From: Globodera rostochiensis
Lineage: Eukaryota > Nematoda > Chromadorea > Rhabditida > Heteroderidae
NCBI GenBank assembly: GCA_018350325.1
Contig: JAEVLN010000001.1
Span: 2,035,501 to 2,099,500, forward strand
Reading direction: 5' to 3'
Length of the DNA stretch: 64,000 nt
Part shown: piece after piece, positions 44,901 through 56,817 of the stretch
Position numbering within the stretch: the stretch's first letter is position 1
How the letters are laid out: every line of letters starts with the position of its first letter
Notes under the pieces: generated by a model
What the model saw: only the letters and a program-made list of their open reading frames with translations
Database searches by the model: none
What the model was told of the DNA's origin: nothing
Position numbers and translations under genes: made by a program

Positions 44901-47900
44901 GAATATTTTGATTGGCACAAAAATTGCCAGGGGCGCGAATAGAGAAGGTCCGGGGAAAAAAGCGTCTTTGGAATGCCTTTTGCTAACATTATTTGCTCAG
45001 CCATTGCCTCGTGAAAGGGCCAATGTCGAAAAGGAATATTTTGATTGGCACAAAAATTGCCAGGGGCGCGAATAGAGAAGGTCCGGGGAAAAAAGCGTCT
45101 TTGGAATGCCTTTTGCTAACATTATTTGCTCAGCCATTGCCTCGTGAAAGGGCCAATGTCGAAAAGGAATATTTTGATTGGCACAAAAATTGCCAGGGGC
45201 GCGAATAGAGAAGGTCCGGGGAAAAAAGCGTCTTTGGAATGCCTTTTGCTAACATTATTTGCTCAGCCATTGCCTCGTGAAAGGGCCAATGTCGAAAAGG
45301 AATATTTTGATTGGCACAAAAATTGCCAGGGGCGCGAATAGAGAAGGTCCGGGGAAAAAAGCGTCTTTGGAATGCCTTTTGCTAACATTATTTGCTCAGC
45401 CATTGCCTCGTGAAAGGGCCAATGTCGAAAAGGAATATTTTGATTGGCACAAAAATTGCCAGGGGCGCGAATAGAGAAGGTCCGGGGAAAAAAGCGTCTT
45501 TGGAATGCCTTTTGCTAACATTATTTGCTCAGCCATTGCCTCGTGAAAGGGCCCATGTCGAAATGGAATATTTTGATTGGCACAAAAATTGCCAGGGGCG
45601 CGAATATAGAAGGTCCGGGGAAAAAAGCGTCTTTGGAATGCCTTTTGCTAACATTATTTGCTCAGCCATTGCCTCCTGAAAGGGCCCATGTCGAAATGGA
45701 ATATTTTGATTGGCACAAAAATTGCCAGGGGCGCGAATAGAGAAGGTCCGGGGAAAAAAGCGTCTTTGGAATGCCTTTTGCTAACATTATTTGCTCAGCC
45801 ATTGCCTCGTGAAAGGGCCAATGTCGAAAAGGAATATTTTGATTGGCACAAAAATTGCCAGGGGCGCGAATAGAGAAGGTCCGGGGAAAAAAGCGTCTTT
45901 GGAATGCCTTTTGCTAACATTATTTGCTCAGCCATTGCCTCGTGAAAGGGCCCATGTCTAAAAGGAATATTTTGATTGGTACAAAAATTGCCAGGGGCGC
46001 GAATAGAGAAGGTCCGGGGAAAAAAGCGTCTTTGGAATGCCTTTTGCTAACATTATTTGCTCAGCCATTGCCTCGTGAAAGGGCCCATGTCGAAATGGAA
46101 TATTTTGATTGGCACAAAAATTGCCAGGGGCGCGAATAGAGAAGGTCCGGGGAAAAAAGCGTCTTTGGAATGCCTTTTGCTAACATTATTTGCTCAGCCA
46201 TTGCCTCGTGAAAGGGCCCATGTCGAAATGGAATATTTTGATTGGCACAAAAATTGCCAGGGGCGCGAATAGAGAAGGTCCGGGGAAAAAAGCGTCTTTG
46301 GAATGCCTTTTGCTAACATTATTTGCTCAGCCATTGCCTCGTGAAAGGGCCAATGTCGAAAAGGAATATTTTGATTGGCACAAAAATTGCCAGGGGCGCG
46401 AATAGAGAAGGTCCGGGGAAAAAAGCGTCTTTGGAATGCCTTTTGCTAACATTATTTGCTCAGCCATTGCCTCGTGAAAGGGCCAATGTCGAAAAGGAAT
46501 ATTTTGATTGGCACAAAAATTGCCAGGGGCGCGAATAGAGAAGGTCCGGGGAAAAAAGCGTCTTTGGAATGCCTTTTGCTAACATTATTTGCTCAGCCAT
46601 TGCCTCGTGAAAGGGCCCATGTCGAAATGGAATATTTTGATTGGCACAAAAATTGCCAGGGGCGCGAATAGAGAAGGTCCGGGGAAAAAAGCGTCTTTGG
46701 AATGCCTTTTGCTAACATTATTTGCTCAGCCATTGCCTCGTGAAAAGGGCCATGTCGAAAGGAATATTTGATTGGCACAAAAATTGCCAGGGGCGCGAAT
46801 AGAGAAGGTCCGGGGAAAAAAGCGTCTTTGGAATGCCTTTTGCTAACATTATTTGCTCAGCCATTGCCTCGTGAAAGGGCCAATGTCGAAAAGGAATATT
46901 TTGATTGGCACAAAAATTGCCAGGGGCGCGAATAGAGAAGGTCCGGGGAAAAAAGCGTCTTTGGAATGCCTTTTGCTAACATTATTTGCTCAGCCATTGC
47001 CTCCTGAAAGGGCCCATATCGAAATGGAATATTTTGATTGGCACAAAAATTGCCAGGGGCGCGAATAGAGAAGGTCCGGGGAAAAATGCGTCTTTGGAAT
47101 GCCTTTTGCTAACATTATTTGCTCAGCCATTGCCTCGTGAAAGGGTCCATGTCGAAATGGAATATTTTGATTGGCACCAGGGGCGCGAATAGAGAAGGTC
47201 CGGGGAAAAAAGCGTCTTTGGAATGCCTTTTGCTAACATTATTTGCTCAGCCATTGCCTCGTGAAAGGGCCAATGTCGAAAAGGAATATTTTGATTGGCA
47301 CAAAAATTGCCAGGGGCGCGAATAGAGAAGGTCCGGGGAAAAAAGCGTCTTTGGAATGCCTTTTGCTAACATTATTTGCTCAGCCATTGCCTCGTGAAAG
47401 GGCCAATGTCGAAAAGGAATATTTTGATTGGCACAAAAATTGCCAGGGGCGCGAATAGAGAAGGTCCGGGGAAAAAAGCGTCTTTGGAATGCCTTTTGCT
47501 AACATTATTTGCTCAGCCATTGCCTCGTGAAAGGGCCCATGTCTAAAAGGAATATTTTGATTGGTACAAAAATTGCCAGGGGCGCGAATAGAGAAGGTCC
47601 GGGGAAAAAAGCGTCTTTGGAATGCCTTTTGCTAACATTATTTGCTCAGCCATTGCCTCGTGAAAGGGCCCATGTCTAAAAGGAATATTTTGATTGGTAC
47701 AAAAATTGCCAGGGGCGCGAATAGAGAAGGTCCGGGGAAAAAAGCGTCTTTGGAATGCCTTTTGCTAACATTAGTTGCTCAGCCATTGCCTCGTGAAAGG
47801 GCCCATGTCGAAATGGAATATTTTGATTGGCACAAAAATTGCCAGGGGCGCGAATAGAGAAGGTCCGGGGAAAAAAGCGTCTTTGGAATGCCTTTTGCTA

Positions 47901-49880
47901 ACATTAGTTGCTCAGCCATTGCCTCGTGAAAGGGCCCATGTCGAAATGGAATATTTTGATTGGCACAAAAATTGCCAGGGGCGCGAATGTAGAAGGTCCG
48001 GGGAAAAAAGCGTCTTTGGAATGCCTTTTGCTAACATTATTTGCTCAGCCATTGCCTCGTGAAAGGGCCAATGTCGAAAAGGAATATTTTGATTGGCACA
48101 AAAATTGCCAGGGGCGCGAATAGAGAAGGTCCGGGGAAAAAAGCGTCTTTGGAATGCCTTTTGCTAACATTATTTGCTCAGCCATTGCCTCGTGAAAGGG
48201 CCAATGTCGAAAAGGAATATTTTGATTGGCACAAAAATTGCCAGGGGCGCGAATAGAGAAGGTCCGGGGAAAAAAGCGTCTTTGGAATGCCTTTTGCTAA
48301 CATTATTTGCTCAGCCATTGCCTCCTGAAAGGGCCCATATCGAAATGGAATATTTTGATTGGCACAAAAATTGCCAGGGGCGCGAATAGAGAAGGTCCGG
48401 GGAAAAATGCGTCTTTGGAATGCCTTTTGCTAACATTATTTGCTCAGCCATTGCCTCGTGAAAGGGTCCATGTCGAAATGGAATATTTTGATTGGCACCA
48501 GGGGCGCGAATAGAGAAGGTCCGGGGAAAAAGCGTCTTTGGAATGCCTTTTGCTAACATTATTTGCTCAGCCATTGCCTCGTGAAAGGGCCAATGTCGAA
48601 AAGGAATATTTTGATTGGCACAAAAATTGCCAGGGGCGCAAATAGAGAAGGTCCGGGGAAAAAAGCGTCTTTGGAATGCCTTTTGCTAACATTATTTGCT
48701 CAGCCATTGCCTCGTGAAAGGGCCAATGTCGAAAAGGAATATTTTGATTGGCACAAAAATTGCCAGGGGCGCGAATAGAGAAGGTCCGGGGAAAAAAGCG
48801 TCTTTGGAATGCCTTTTGCTAACATTATTTGCTCAGCCATTGCCTCGTGAAAGGGCCCATGTCTAAAAGGAATATTTTGATTGGTACAAAAATTGCCAGG
48901 GGCGCGAATAGAGAAGGTCCGGGGAAAAAAGCGTCTTTGGAATGCCTTTTGCTAACATTAGTTGCTCAGCCATTGCCTCGTGAAGGTCCGGGGAAAAAAG
49001 CGTCTTTGGAATGCCTTTTGCTAACATTAGTTGCTCAGCCATTGCCTCGTGAAAGGGCCCATGTCGAAATGGAATATTTTGATTGGCACAAAAATTGCCA
49101 GGGGCGCGAATGTAGAAGGTCCGGGGAAAAAAGCGTCTTTGGAATGCCTTTTGCTAACATTATTTGCTCAGCCATTGCCTCGTGAAAGGGCCAATGTCGA
49201 AAAGGAATATTTTGATTGGCACAAAAATTGCCAGGGGCGCGAATAGAGAAGGTCCGGGGAAAAAAGCGTCTTTGGAATGCCTTTTGCTAACATTATTTGC
49301 TCAGCCATTGCCTCGTGAAAGGGCCAATGTCGAAAAGGAATATTTTGATTGGCACAAAAATTGCCAGGGGCGCGAATAGAGAAGGTCCGGGGAAAAAAGC
49401 GTCTTTGGAATGCCTTTTGCTAACATTATTTGCTCAGCCATTGCCTCGTGAAAGGGCCAATGTCGAAAAGGAATATTTTGATTGGCACAAAAATTGCCAG
49501 GGGCGCGAATAGAGAAGGTCCGGGGAAAAAAGCGTCTTTGGAATGCCTTTTGCTAACATTATTTGCTCAGCCATTGCCTCCTGAAAGGGCCCATGTCGAA
49601 ATGGAATATTTTGATTGGCACAAAAATTGCCAGGGGCGCGAATAGAGAAGGTCCGGGGAAAAAAGCGTCTTTGGAATGCCTTTTGCTAACATTATTAGCT
49701 CAGCCATTGCCTCCGAAATGGAATATTTTGATTGGCACAAAAATTGCCAGGGGCGCGAATAGAGAAGGTCCGGGGAAAAAAGCGTCTTTGGAATGCCTTT
49801 TGCTAACATTATTTGCTCAGCCATTGCCTCGTGAAAGGGCCCATGGCGAAATGGAATATTTTGATTGGCACAATTATTGA
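35990..49880. repeat. 133-bp satellite array, about 104 units (13.9 kb)
   Basis: Uninterrupted head-to-tail array; the unit contains AGGGCCCATGTCGAAATGGA, TTGCCAGGGGCGCGAATAG, GGTCCGGGGAAAAAAGCGTC and TTATTTGCTCAGCCATTGCC. Start-to-start spacing is 133 bp throughout. Diagnostic variants (GGGCCC/GGGCCA, GAAATG/GAAAAG, CCTCGTGA/CCTCCTGA) mark subfamilies. Units alternate pairwise over about 42.3-43.5 kb. A ten-unit block with a 9-bp deletion recurs 1321 bp apart (46986 and 48307). One partial duplication lies at 48950-49050 and one truncated unit near 49712. Units at 38.1-40.3 kb carry many single-base indels. The repeated 71-codon ORFs are not genes: 133 is not a multiple of 3. Confidence 0.97.
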
Positions 49881-50126
49881 ATCAAATTTCGTTGGGACTC
49901 GCAAAAGACGACAGCGTTACCAAAATTTGAAGAAAAAAACAAAACAAAAAAATCTATTGTAAAATAATTTCAGATGGAACTCAAAGGCAACGAATTGACC
50001 GGATGCACAAAGGTGAGTGATTTACTTAAGAGTAATAATTTTTTAAAGTGAAATGCTTCAGATGGAGGCCATTCTGTTGCATTTGAGGGTCGCCCAGTAC
50101 AAAATTGGCTGCTTCAGAATTCCCAT
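49881..50126. other. Right flank of satellite, possible exon scrap
   Basis: 49974-50012 is bounded by TTTCAG and GTGAGT and reads MELKGNELTGCTK. It resembles the VKLKGNEL segment of the small heat-shock gene at 53.9 kb, but is too short to call. Confidence 0.3.
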
Positions 50127-50723
50127 TTGAATTTTGGGAAAAATTGAAGAATAGGTACTTGTACCTAACCAAATCCCACAAATTATATATCAATCTATTT
50201 CTCTCTAAGCCTAACGCACGAATCTGAAAGAAATTTTTGGCGGTAACTATTTTGAAGTAAGTTATGAGCCCGGGAGGGTCCTGTGCGAAACGGGCCACTA
50301 GCGTCTGGCCACTAGCGTCTTGCCATTAGCGTCTCGCCATTAGCGTCTCAGGGCCACTAGCGTCTCAGTACAAAAAGGGCCACTCCCGTCCCAGCCACTT
50401 TTTTATATTTTTTGGACTGCAAAATTTGATTAAATATAAACCAAAATTACATTTTCGAATACAATTTATAATTTTTTCATCTTTTAAGCTTCTAACCGCT
50501 TTTGAATAGCTTTTTTGCTTTGTCTTTGTTTATAAAGTGACATCGTTCAGTATACCACCAAAGTTTATGTAGTAGGGCAGGAATTTTAAGTTCAGAGTGG
50601 CTTAGGCCTAAGCCTAACGAACCCCAAGCTTGGGTGGCTTAGGCCTAAGCCTAATGAACCCCTAATCCAAGGTTTAAGATTTGTTTCTAAAACATTTTTT
50701 AACAAAATCGGGTGTCTTTCTAG

Positions 50724-51983
50724 TAGAGACCGGCCAGAAGGGTCGGTCGGTACTTTTCGGTAAAGTACCGAAAAAGTACCGGTACCGAAAAGTACCGAAA
50801 AAGTCCAAAAAGGTTCGGTCGGTACTTTTCGGTAAAGTACCGAAAAAGTACCGGTACCGAAAAGTACCGAAAAAAATTGTCGGTACTTTTTCGGTTTTCG
50901 GTACCAAAATTTTTTATAATTAACTTTTCAACAAAAAATCGTTTATTTTGGAAATCTTGGCTTTCTTAGTATTTATAATTGAGTATTGGGAGATTGCGGT
51001 TCAAAAAAATCAGCATTTCGACCTGTTCCTGCTCTGTGGCAAGAAGGCTTAGGCCCCGAGACCGAGACCCAAAAAACCCGAGAAATTTCCCACAAGTTTT
51101 TAGGAATTATTTTTTGGTTTAATTGCATTTTCTTAAACAATTTTTTCAGAAGGAGCATATTTGTCAAGGAATTTTCAAAAATTCAAGTTGTTTTGAAAAC
51201 TTCTGCTGGGGGCGGGGAGGTGGGAGTCGGCGGTGCCGATAGGCGCCGCCGAGAAAAATTCAAATTTTTGACTCAATTTGTTAAGAGATTTTCTGCCAAA
51301 ATTTTAAAAATACGGTATTTTTTGGGAATGGGGGGGGGGGTCAAAACCGAGAAATTTCTCGGTTCGAGACCGAGACTCTCGAACAGCTCTAGCCGAAGGC
51401 GTCGCAGAGAGAACAAAATGAAAATTCTTACGATTTTATTAAGAAAACTTGTCCAATTTCGATAACTAAATGGTGATACCTTCAATTTAAAAATCTTAAA
51501 TACATATTTAATGAAAAAATATTGTTTTTCTTGCCATGAAGTTAATTAAAAGACACAAAAAACTATTTACACAGTCGGGGTTTAAACCCCAGGCAACCAC
51601 ATCACTCACCAGCAGGGCATTCAATAAAAATAATAAAAAGGAATTTGACCCGAGGACTCGAACCTCAGACAATAAGGTCTTTTGGTTAACAGTTTAACCA
51701 CTGAGCCACGTAATATTTTAAATAACGGTCGAAAAATTCTAATATATTACCAATTTTTCCATTCGGTACTTTTTTCGTACTCAAATTTTGTTCGGTCGGT
51801 ACCTTCGGTACTCAGATTTTTTCGGTCGGTACTTTTCGGTAAAGTACCGAAAAAGTACCGGTACCGAAAACCATCGGTACTTTCCGAAAAGGTTCGGTCG
51901 GTACTTTTCGGGAAAGTACCGATGCCTGAGTACCGAAAAGTACCGAAAAAGCGTCGGTACTTTCCCGTACCGTCCGATCTCTA
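50724..51983. mobile_element. hAT-like foldback element, 1260 bp
   Basis: Termini TAGAGACCGG...CCGATCTCTA with a perfect 8-bp target duplication CTTTCTAG (50716-50723 and 51984-51991). Many mirrored copies of CGGTACTTTTCGGTAAAGTA lie at both ends. A GC-rich palindrome lies at 51227-51252 and two tRNA-like modules at 51570-51712. The innermost of three nested elements. Confidence 0.85.
51570..51712 (-). other. Pair of tRNA-like modules inside an element
   Basis: On the minus strand, module 1 (51712-51646) has an A-box-like TGGCTCAGTGGTTAAACTG and a B-box GGTTCGAGTCC with a foldable T-arm. Module 2 (about 51628-51570) has GGTGAGTGATGTGG...GCCTGGGG. Acceptor stems do not pair, so these are not functional tRNA genes. 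The same pair, in the same order, lies in 59313-60464. Confidence 0.5.
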
Positions 51984-52898
51984 CTTTCTAGTAAAAATGA
52001 CTGAGTTTTACCTTTTAATTTGTTTTGCTAACTTGTTATTTGCTTACAAATGCTTCACAATCTGATAAAATTTTGCTAATGAAAATTCTAGAAACATTTT
52101 TTGTTGGTGGGACTTAGTCGGCTTTTTTTGTACTGAGACGCTAGTGGCGAGACGCTAATGGCCAGACGCGAATGACCCCTACTCGGGTCCTGTGCACAGT
52201 TGTCCTCTGTTTAAAGGTGTCTGCGGTTCATTTTTACTTTTGGTACTGAAATGCCCCTTTTTACACTGGGACTTAGTCAGTATCCAAATGGCGTCTGATC
52301 GTATCCTGTCTAGATCGATTTGTCTCGTCAAGAGCTGTCGAATGACTATATTTGTTGAAATTAATCACAGAAAGATATTTGGTCAAAAATCTCCATTTTT
52401 GACCGTTCAAAAACCGGTTTAAAGGTCGAGCGCGCTAAAATTTCAAGTTACCTATTCATTTTTAGCGCATAAGAAACTATAAGGTTTTGGTTCATTTCCT
52501 TTCTGGGCCCTATGATCATTGATCAACATTTACCAAAAATTCTTTCAGATTCTCACGTTAGGCTTAGAGAGGAGTCGATTGATATAATTTGTGGGATTTG
52601 GTGAGGTACAAGTATTCTTCAATTTTACCGAATTTTGTGATCTGATTGATTTGTGAGATATGCTTTTGTCATATTTTTGAAAAATTTTCATAAATCATAG
52701 AAAGGAATTAAACTAGAAAAGTACCCAAAATCTTTCTACTTAAAATTTTCACCGCTTCGACCATTTGTCAGACGCCCCTTCCCGACCGTCCTTCCTCAGT
52801 CTCTTTCCGCAGAGACTCCCAAAATTTTCTTTTGTTTCTGACACAATATTTTAACAACAAATCGAATTTCAGCAGAGATTTTGTAACTTCTTTACCCC

Positions 52899-53380
52899 AT
52901 GTTTGGCAATTTGACGACGAAACCCATTGACGGCGGTCCGCGACCGCAGCCCAATAGCAAGGACAGGGAGAAATACATTGTTCGTTTGTTTTTGACTTTT
53001 TTGTTAAAAAAATAAAAAATGGGCTATGAAAGTTTATCCTGTATTTGGTTCAAGAATTTTCAAAAATTTTGTAGTGCAAAATTTATCTTAACTTTCAATT
53101 ATTTTTTCACATTTTTAAGAAGGACTGCGCACAAGCTCGTTCTGATGACCTTATTTTCGCCGCGTTTCTGCCAATTTTTATGTTTGGTAGTAGCGTTATG
53201 TTGTACCTTACTAGAAGAGAACAGAGCCTTCTCGGCAAGCGACAGCGAGTGCCATTCCCCGTTCTGTTCGGCGTCGTCGCATTTTCCGTTTCCGCCTTTT
53301 TTTACCGGATTAGCAGCACGAGAGAAGTGCGCAAAGCGTGGACCGACAAATACGGCAAAGAGGTTTTTGACACTTTTTAA
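52899..53380 (+). CDS. Small two-TM membrane protein (TMEM141-like?)
   Basis: Two exons, 52899-52979 and 53120-53380, 113 aa. A hydrophilic start (MFGNLTTKPIDGGPRPQPNS) is followed by KDCAQARSDD, a first hydrophobic segment (LIFAAFLPIFMFGSSVMLYL), a basic loop (KRQRVPFP), a second (VLFGVVAFSVSAFFYRI) and a charged tail. The spacing and loop recall TMEM141 family proteins, but this is only a resemblance. The two near-identical genes at 55524 and 58399 are paralogues with the same intron position (after YI). Confidence 0.6.
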
Positions 53381-53646
53381 ATTACGCCACACTTTTTGGC
53401 GTATTTTTGGGGGAAGTCAGTGTTAGTTAACCTTTAATGGTCTATTCTTTTAAAGAGGCTTTATTGCCTGGGCACCCCTCGTTCTTCCACGCCATAACTT
53501 GTTTCCAATCACAGTGGTGACCCGTTAACAGGCTTCTCCAACCACCCACACAATGAGAAAAATTTGTGCAAAATTTTCATTCAATTTTGAGAATCCGTTA
53601 TCTTCAAACGATCCGAAAAATATTGTCTTCTCTGCTTCCATTTTAG

Positions 53647-54284
53647 CCGTTTTATCGCCGCGCACTGCGTACTTCGATCGGCCATTCTTTGTTTGCGAAA
53701 TTGGGGCAAATGGAGCACGAGCTTGACCGTTTCTTCGACGGGGTTCAGCCTCAGGTGGGCGAGGGCGGACTTGTACTTCTTGGACATAAACACATAAACA
53801 TCCTGTTCAGCTCGTGACCACGTCGCACAGCGGACCATGTCGGACAGTGGCGAGCTCTCGTACAAGGTGGGGGAGAAACGAAGAAACGCGGCACATTTTA
53901 AATTGGCATTTTTTATATCCAAAAATTCAGGTGGACGTCAGCGGCTTCCGTTCCAGGAGGTCAACGTCAAACTGAAGGGCAATGAATTGTTGTGGAGGGT
54001 GAACAGCACGAGCAGAAGCAGGGTGAGTTTTGTTTCTGAACTTATTCAAGTAACGGACGCCATTTTCTTTTGGGCCTTCGTCAAAAATGACGCTCAATCT
54101 TTGGCACTATTCAGGCGAGTCGGTGCATCGCCAGTTCAGTCGTCGTGTGCTCATTCCGGAAGGAATTCAAAAGGAGAGCATCAAGTGCAAGCTGGACTGG
54201 GGCCGCTTGTGCATCACCGGCATGAAGACCACGGGCTATGAGAGGCGCTCCATTCCCATTGATGTGAAGAAAGCGATTTATTGA
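53647..54284 (+). pseudogene. Small heat-shock protein (alpha-crystallin family), frame-broken
   Basis: Exon-like blocks: 53647-53754 (KLGQMEHELDRFFDGVQPQ), 53811-53866 (RDHVAQRTMSDSGELSYK), 53931-54022 and 54115-54284. The last holds the clear alpha-crystallin core: SVHRQFSRRVLIPEGIQKES, then RLCITGMKT and RSIPIDVKK. The third block needs three frames to read VDVSGF, EVNVKLKGNEL and VVEGEQHEQKQ in order, and block 1 to block 2 does not keep phase. The family is a holdase chaperone. The locus is a pseudogene unless the indels are assembly errors. Confidence 0.65.
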
Positions 54285-54948
54285 GCAGAAGCAGCAGGAG
54301 TAGTTCTGCACGTCCCGAAGACGTCCATCTGAGACCAACTCATTTTTTGAGTTTCCCTGACATATATTCAGCATATGGTCCTCGATCATGTCACGTTTTC
54401 TGTTTTGCTTACACTAATTTATTTCTGAATAAACAATTCATTCTCTTCGCAAGTTTTTTTTCGCTCGACTAATTTTTCGAATCTTGGTTTCCTGGGTTCG
54501 ACATACGCAAAAAAGCAACCCGGATTCGTGTTCTACGCTCGAGTTTTTTTACGAATTTTGAGGTTTTTTGTCACCCTTCGGGTCAACATTTTTGGAAAAA
54601 ATTTTCTGAAAATATGTTATTTGATATGCTATTACGAATTCGTCAATAGAAAATAAAAATTAAGAGTTTAAACTGGTTTAAAATTTTGAAAATTAAGGAA
54701 AAAGCCACTTTTGTAGTAAACCAAAGCCCGATTGGAGAAAAGTTAGACAGTAAGGTGTAAAATAGGAGCCAAAGTACGCACACACGACTACGGCGTTTAG
54801 CCCAGTCCTATCCCGGACAAAGCGTGTTATTATCATTAAGAGACAAATTATGAACAGACTAAAATTAGATCCAATGTGTCGGGGTTGAACTGCAATATTT
54901 ATTTGATTCAAAACAAAAAAAATGGCATAAACAAAAGAATTTTTTTGA
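54285..54948. other. Intergenic; no gene seen
   Basis: AT-rich, with no supportable exon. 54660-54730 resembles the dispersed repeat containing GGTTTAAAATTTTGAAAATT, also present near 24.7 kb. Confidence 0.5.
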
Positions 54949-55270
54949 CTAAATTGTCCTTCTGGCAGAATCATCGCTTGTCGAAGTGCCGGGAAATGTG
55001 GGCCCGTCCGAAAATTCGCTGAGCGAAGGCGATCCCCAGCCCGGGCTTTCAGCAGTGCCCGCGTTGTCCTGGTAGATTGTTTGAATGGTCAGCTCCAAAT
55101 TTTCCTTCATGTAAGGACTGGTGAACTTTGTCAGAATGTATGGATATGCATTCCACGCCCGCTCATGTCCGGGCTTTGGCCTTCCGATTGAAAAAATTCG
55201 GATTTTGTTGTCCGCGCCCGGCCATCAAATTCCATTTGTTGTCCAGTGTCGCCGCGATGACCTTGCTGCA
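54949..55270 (-). pseudogene. Phosphatidylinositol transfer protein fragment (middle part)
   Basis: On the minus strand the frame AWNAYPYILTKFTSPYMKEN, LELTIQTIYQDNAGTAES is the PITP signature around EKAWNAYPY...YMKE. Upstream in the same block the likely coding frame shifts (AATLDNKWNLMAGRGQQNP). After GTAES it leaves the family and ends at TAG 54949-54951. The following PITP exons are instead at 57412-57991. Confidence 0.65.
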
Positions 55271-56290
55271 AAAAAAGGGATTTCGAGTTTTAAAGCTTAA
55301 AACAAATCGATTTCAGAGAAGAAATAATCAAAAAAATCAGGGAGTCTAGCGAAAATGAATCGTGTTAGAGACCGTTTTGATGTCTGACCGACTTCTATGA
55401 TTTCGAAGTCCTAAAAATCACTGGTTTTCACTTTTTGGAACATTTTAGGGTGAAGAAACAGGGTCAGGCAAACTGAGTCATGATAAGAAATGAGCCTCTT
55501 TAAAGAAATCACATATTTCATATTTAATAAAATCCAAAAAAAAACGTCACAAAAACCTTTTTGCGGTGTTCGTCGGCCAACGCTTGGCGCACTCTTTGCG
55601 CGCAGCTCGTCTGGAAAAGGACGGCGGAAATGGCAAGTGTGCCGACGCCGAACAGAATGTAGAATGGCACTCGGAAGCGGCCGATTTTCAATTTTTTGTT
55701 TAGAAAATACGAGCCGCCGATGAGGAACAGCATAATTGGCGAGCCGTCTTGTGAACGACAGCGTGCGAGTTCTTTCTAAAAAAAATGTTACATAAAACAA
55801 ATTTTAATTCGCAGAAAAATTAGCAGACTGTGAAAAGAAGCTAGGCCAAGCATAAGACATAAATTTTGCTTGCTTTAAAATAATAGGCGCAACGGAAAGT
55901 TTTTCGAACAAAATTAGGCACCTTTTTTAAAGAAAATTTGTTCCAAATTTCTAACGAGAAGTGCTTAAGAATAAAATCTTTCTTATCTTTTTTTAATGAA
56001 GAATTAATGACATGCATAAATCCTATTTATTTCTGTAAGGTATATTCAACTTTTTATTAAAAAACAAGTCTAAAACAAACAATGTAGCGGTCCCTGTCGC
56101 TGGGCGGCAGTCGCGCAAAAATGCTGTCGATTTGTTCCATCGTTAAATCATTTGACGATGTTTGAACACTGCTGCCAGCAGCAAATGAAGGATTTGTGGA
56201 CAGAGAATCCATTTTCGTCAATAGAAAATGGAAATAATTAATCTGAAAGCAAATTAAATAAGTGATCGGAGTCAAACACTGATATATCGA
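55260..56290. repeat. Direct duplication, copy 1 (copy 2 at 58135-59165)
   Basis: About 1 kb, almost identical at an offset of 2875 bp, carrying a complete small membrane-protein gene and the edge of PITP sequence. The near-identity implies a very recent event or an assembly duplication. Confidence 0.9.
55524..56212 (-). CDS. Small two-TM membrane protein, copy 1
   Basis: Exons 56212-56081 and 55775-55524, 127 aa. N-terminal half MDSLSTNPSFAAGSS...DRDRYI, then KELARCRSQDGSPIML, two hydrophobic segments (MLFLIGGSYFLNKKLKIG and VPFYILFGVGTLAISAVLF) and a charged tail. Paralogue of 52899-53380: same intron position and the same basic RFRVPF loop. Function unknown. Confidence 0.65.
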
Positions 56291-56817
56291 TAAAACGCGT
56301 CTCAACATTCAATTGCAGCTTAAGCTCAATCAGGCCCGGCCTAAGCCCGATAAAACAAGGGCCAGTGCTCAGCACAATACGGTTTCAACTCACCTCGAAC
56401 AAATAAAGAATCTAAAACCCTTAAGCATCGAACGTTGAGTTATACAAAACACGAATTGGAAATTTTTGTAGCAGCAGCAGTTGTGATTGGGACTACAATT
56501 TTTAAAAACCGGGAATGGCATTTCTTCATGCATTTTGATGCCAAAGCGAATCTTTGGGAAATGTGTACAGAAAGGGGGGGGGGGTATGCCGCATTGGGCA
56601 AAATAGGGACTTTGGTGAAAGAGACCGGGATTACAATTTTGATAACCAGTTGACGAGCTTCAGTTAAACTGTACTAGTCCCCGGCTACAAAGCAAGAAAA
56701 AGCACCAGTTCGCAACACAATTAAAACCAAATTGATCTTTACGATTCTTTATCGACTTAAATGAAGAAATGTACATACAAACAATTTGGAAATGAACACT
56801 GTAATTATCAGACAGGC

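Larger units (their letters stand above)
50286..52184. mobile_element. MULE-like element with GCCACTAGCGTCTC subterminal repeats
   Basis: Flanked by perfect 10-bp direct repeats GGGTCCTGTG (50276-50285 and 52185-52194). Both ends carry several copies of GCCA(C/T)TAGCGTCTC in mirrored orientation, ending with CAGTACAAAAA. Length 1899 bp, including the hAT-like element inside it. No coding capacity. The 9-10 bp duplication and long TIRs suggest a Mutator-like origin (inference). Confidence 0.6.
50127..52640. mobile_element. Outer inverted-repeat element containing two nested insertions
   Basis: Arms of about 110 bp, at 50127-50250 and (inverted) 52527-52640, share ATTGAAGAATA, ACCAAATCCCACAAATTATA and CTCTCTAAGCCTAACG. 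No transposase ORF. Single related arms occur at 18105-18165, 7625-7655 and 24575-24610, so this is a repeated family. Confidence 0.6.

Noticed and set aside
36000..49800. CRISPR-like array
   Set aside because: There are no distinct spacers: the whole 133-bp unit repeats, and the genome is eukaryotic.
35970..49880. Dozens of overlapping 71-codon ORFs (MLSHCLVKGP...) as a tandem gene family or short-peptide array
   Set aside because: Each spans more than one 133-bp unit, overlaps the next, and exists only because the unit length is not a multiple of 3. No splice or promoter signals; behaves as satellite DNA.
53581..53922. 113-aa minus-strand ORF
   Set aside because: It shadows the small heat-shock exons on the + strand, has no family resemblance, and its + strand counterpart leads into a clear alpha-crystallin exon.
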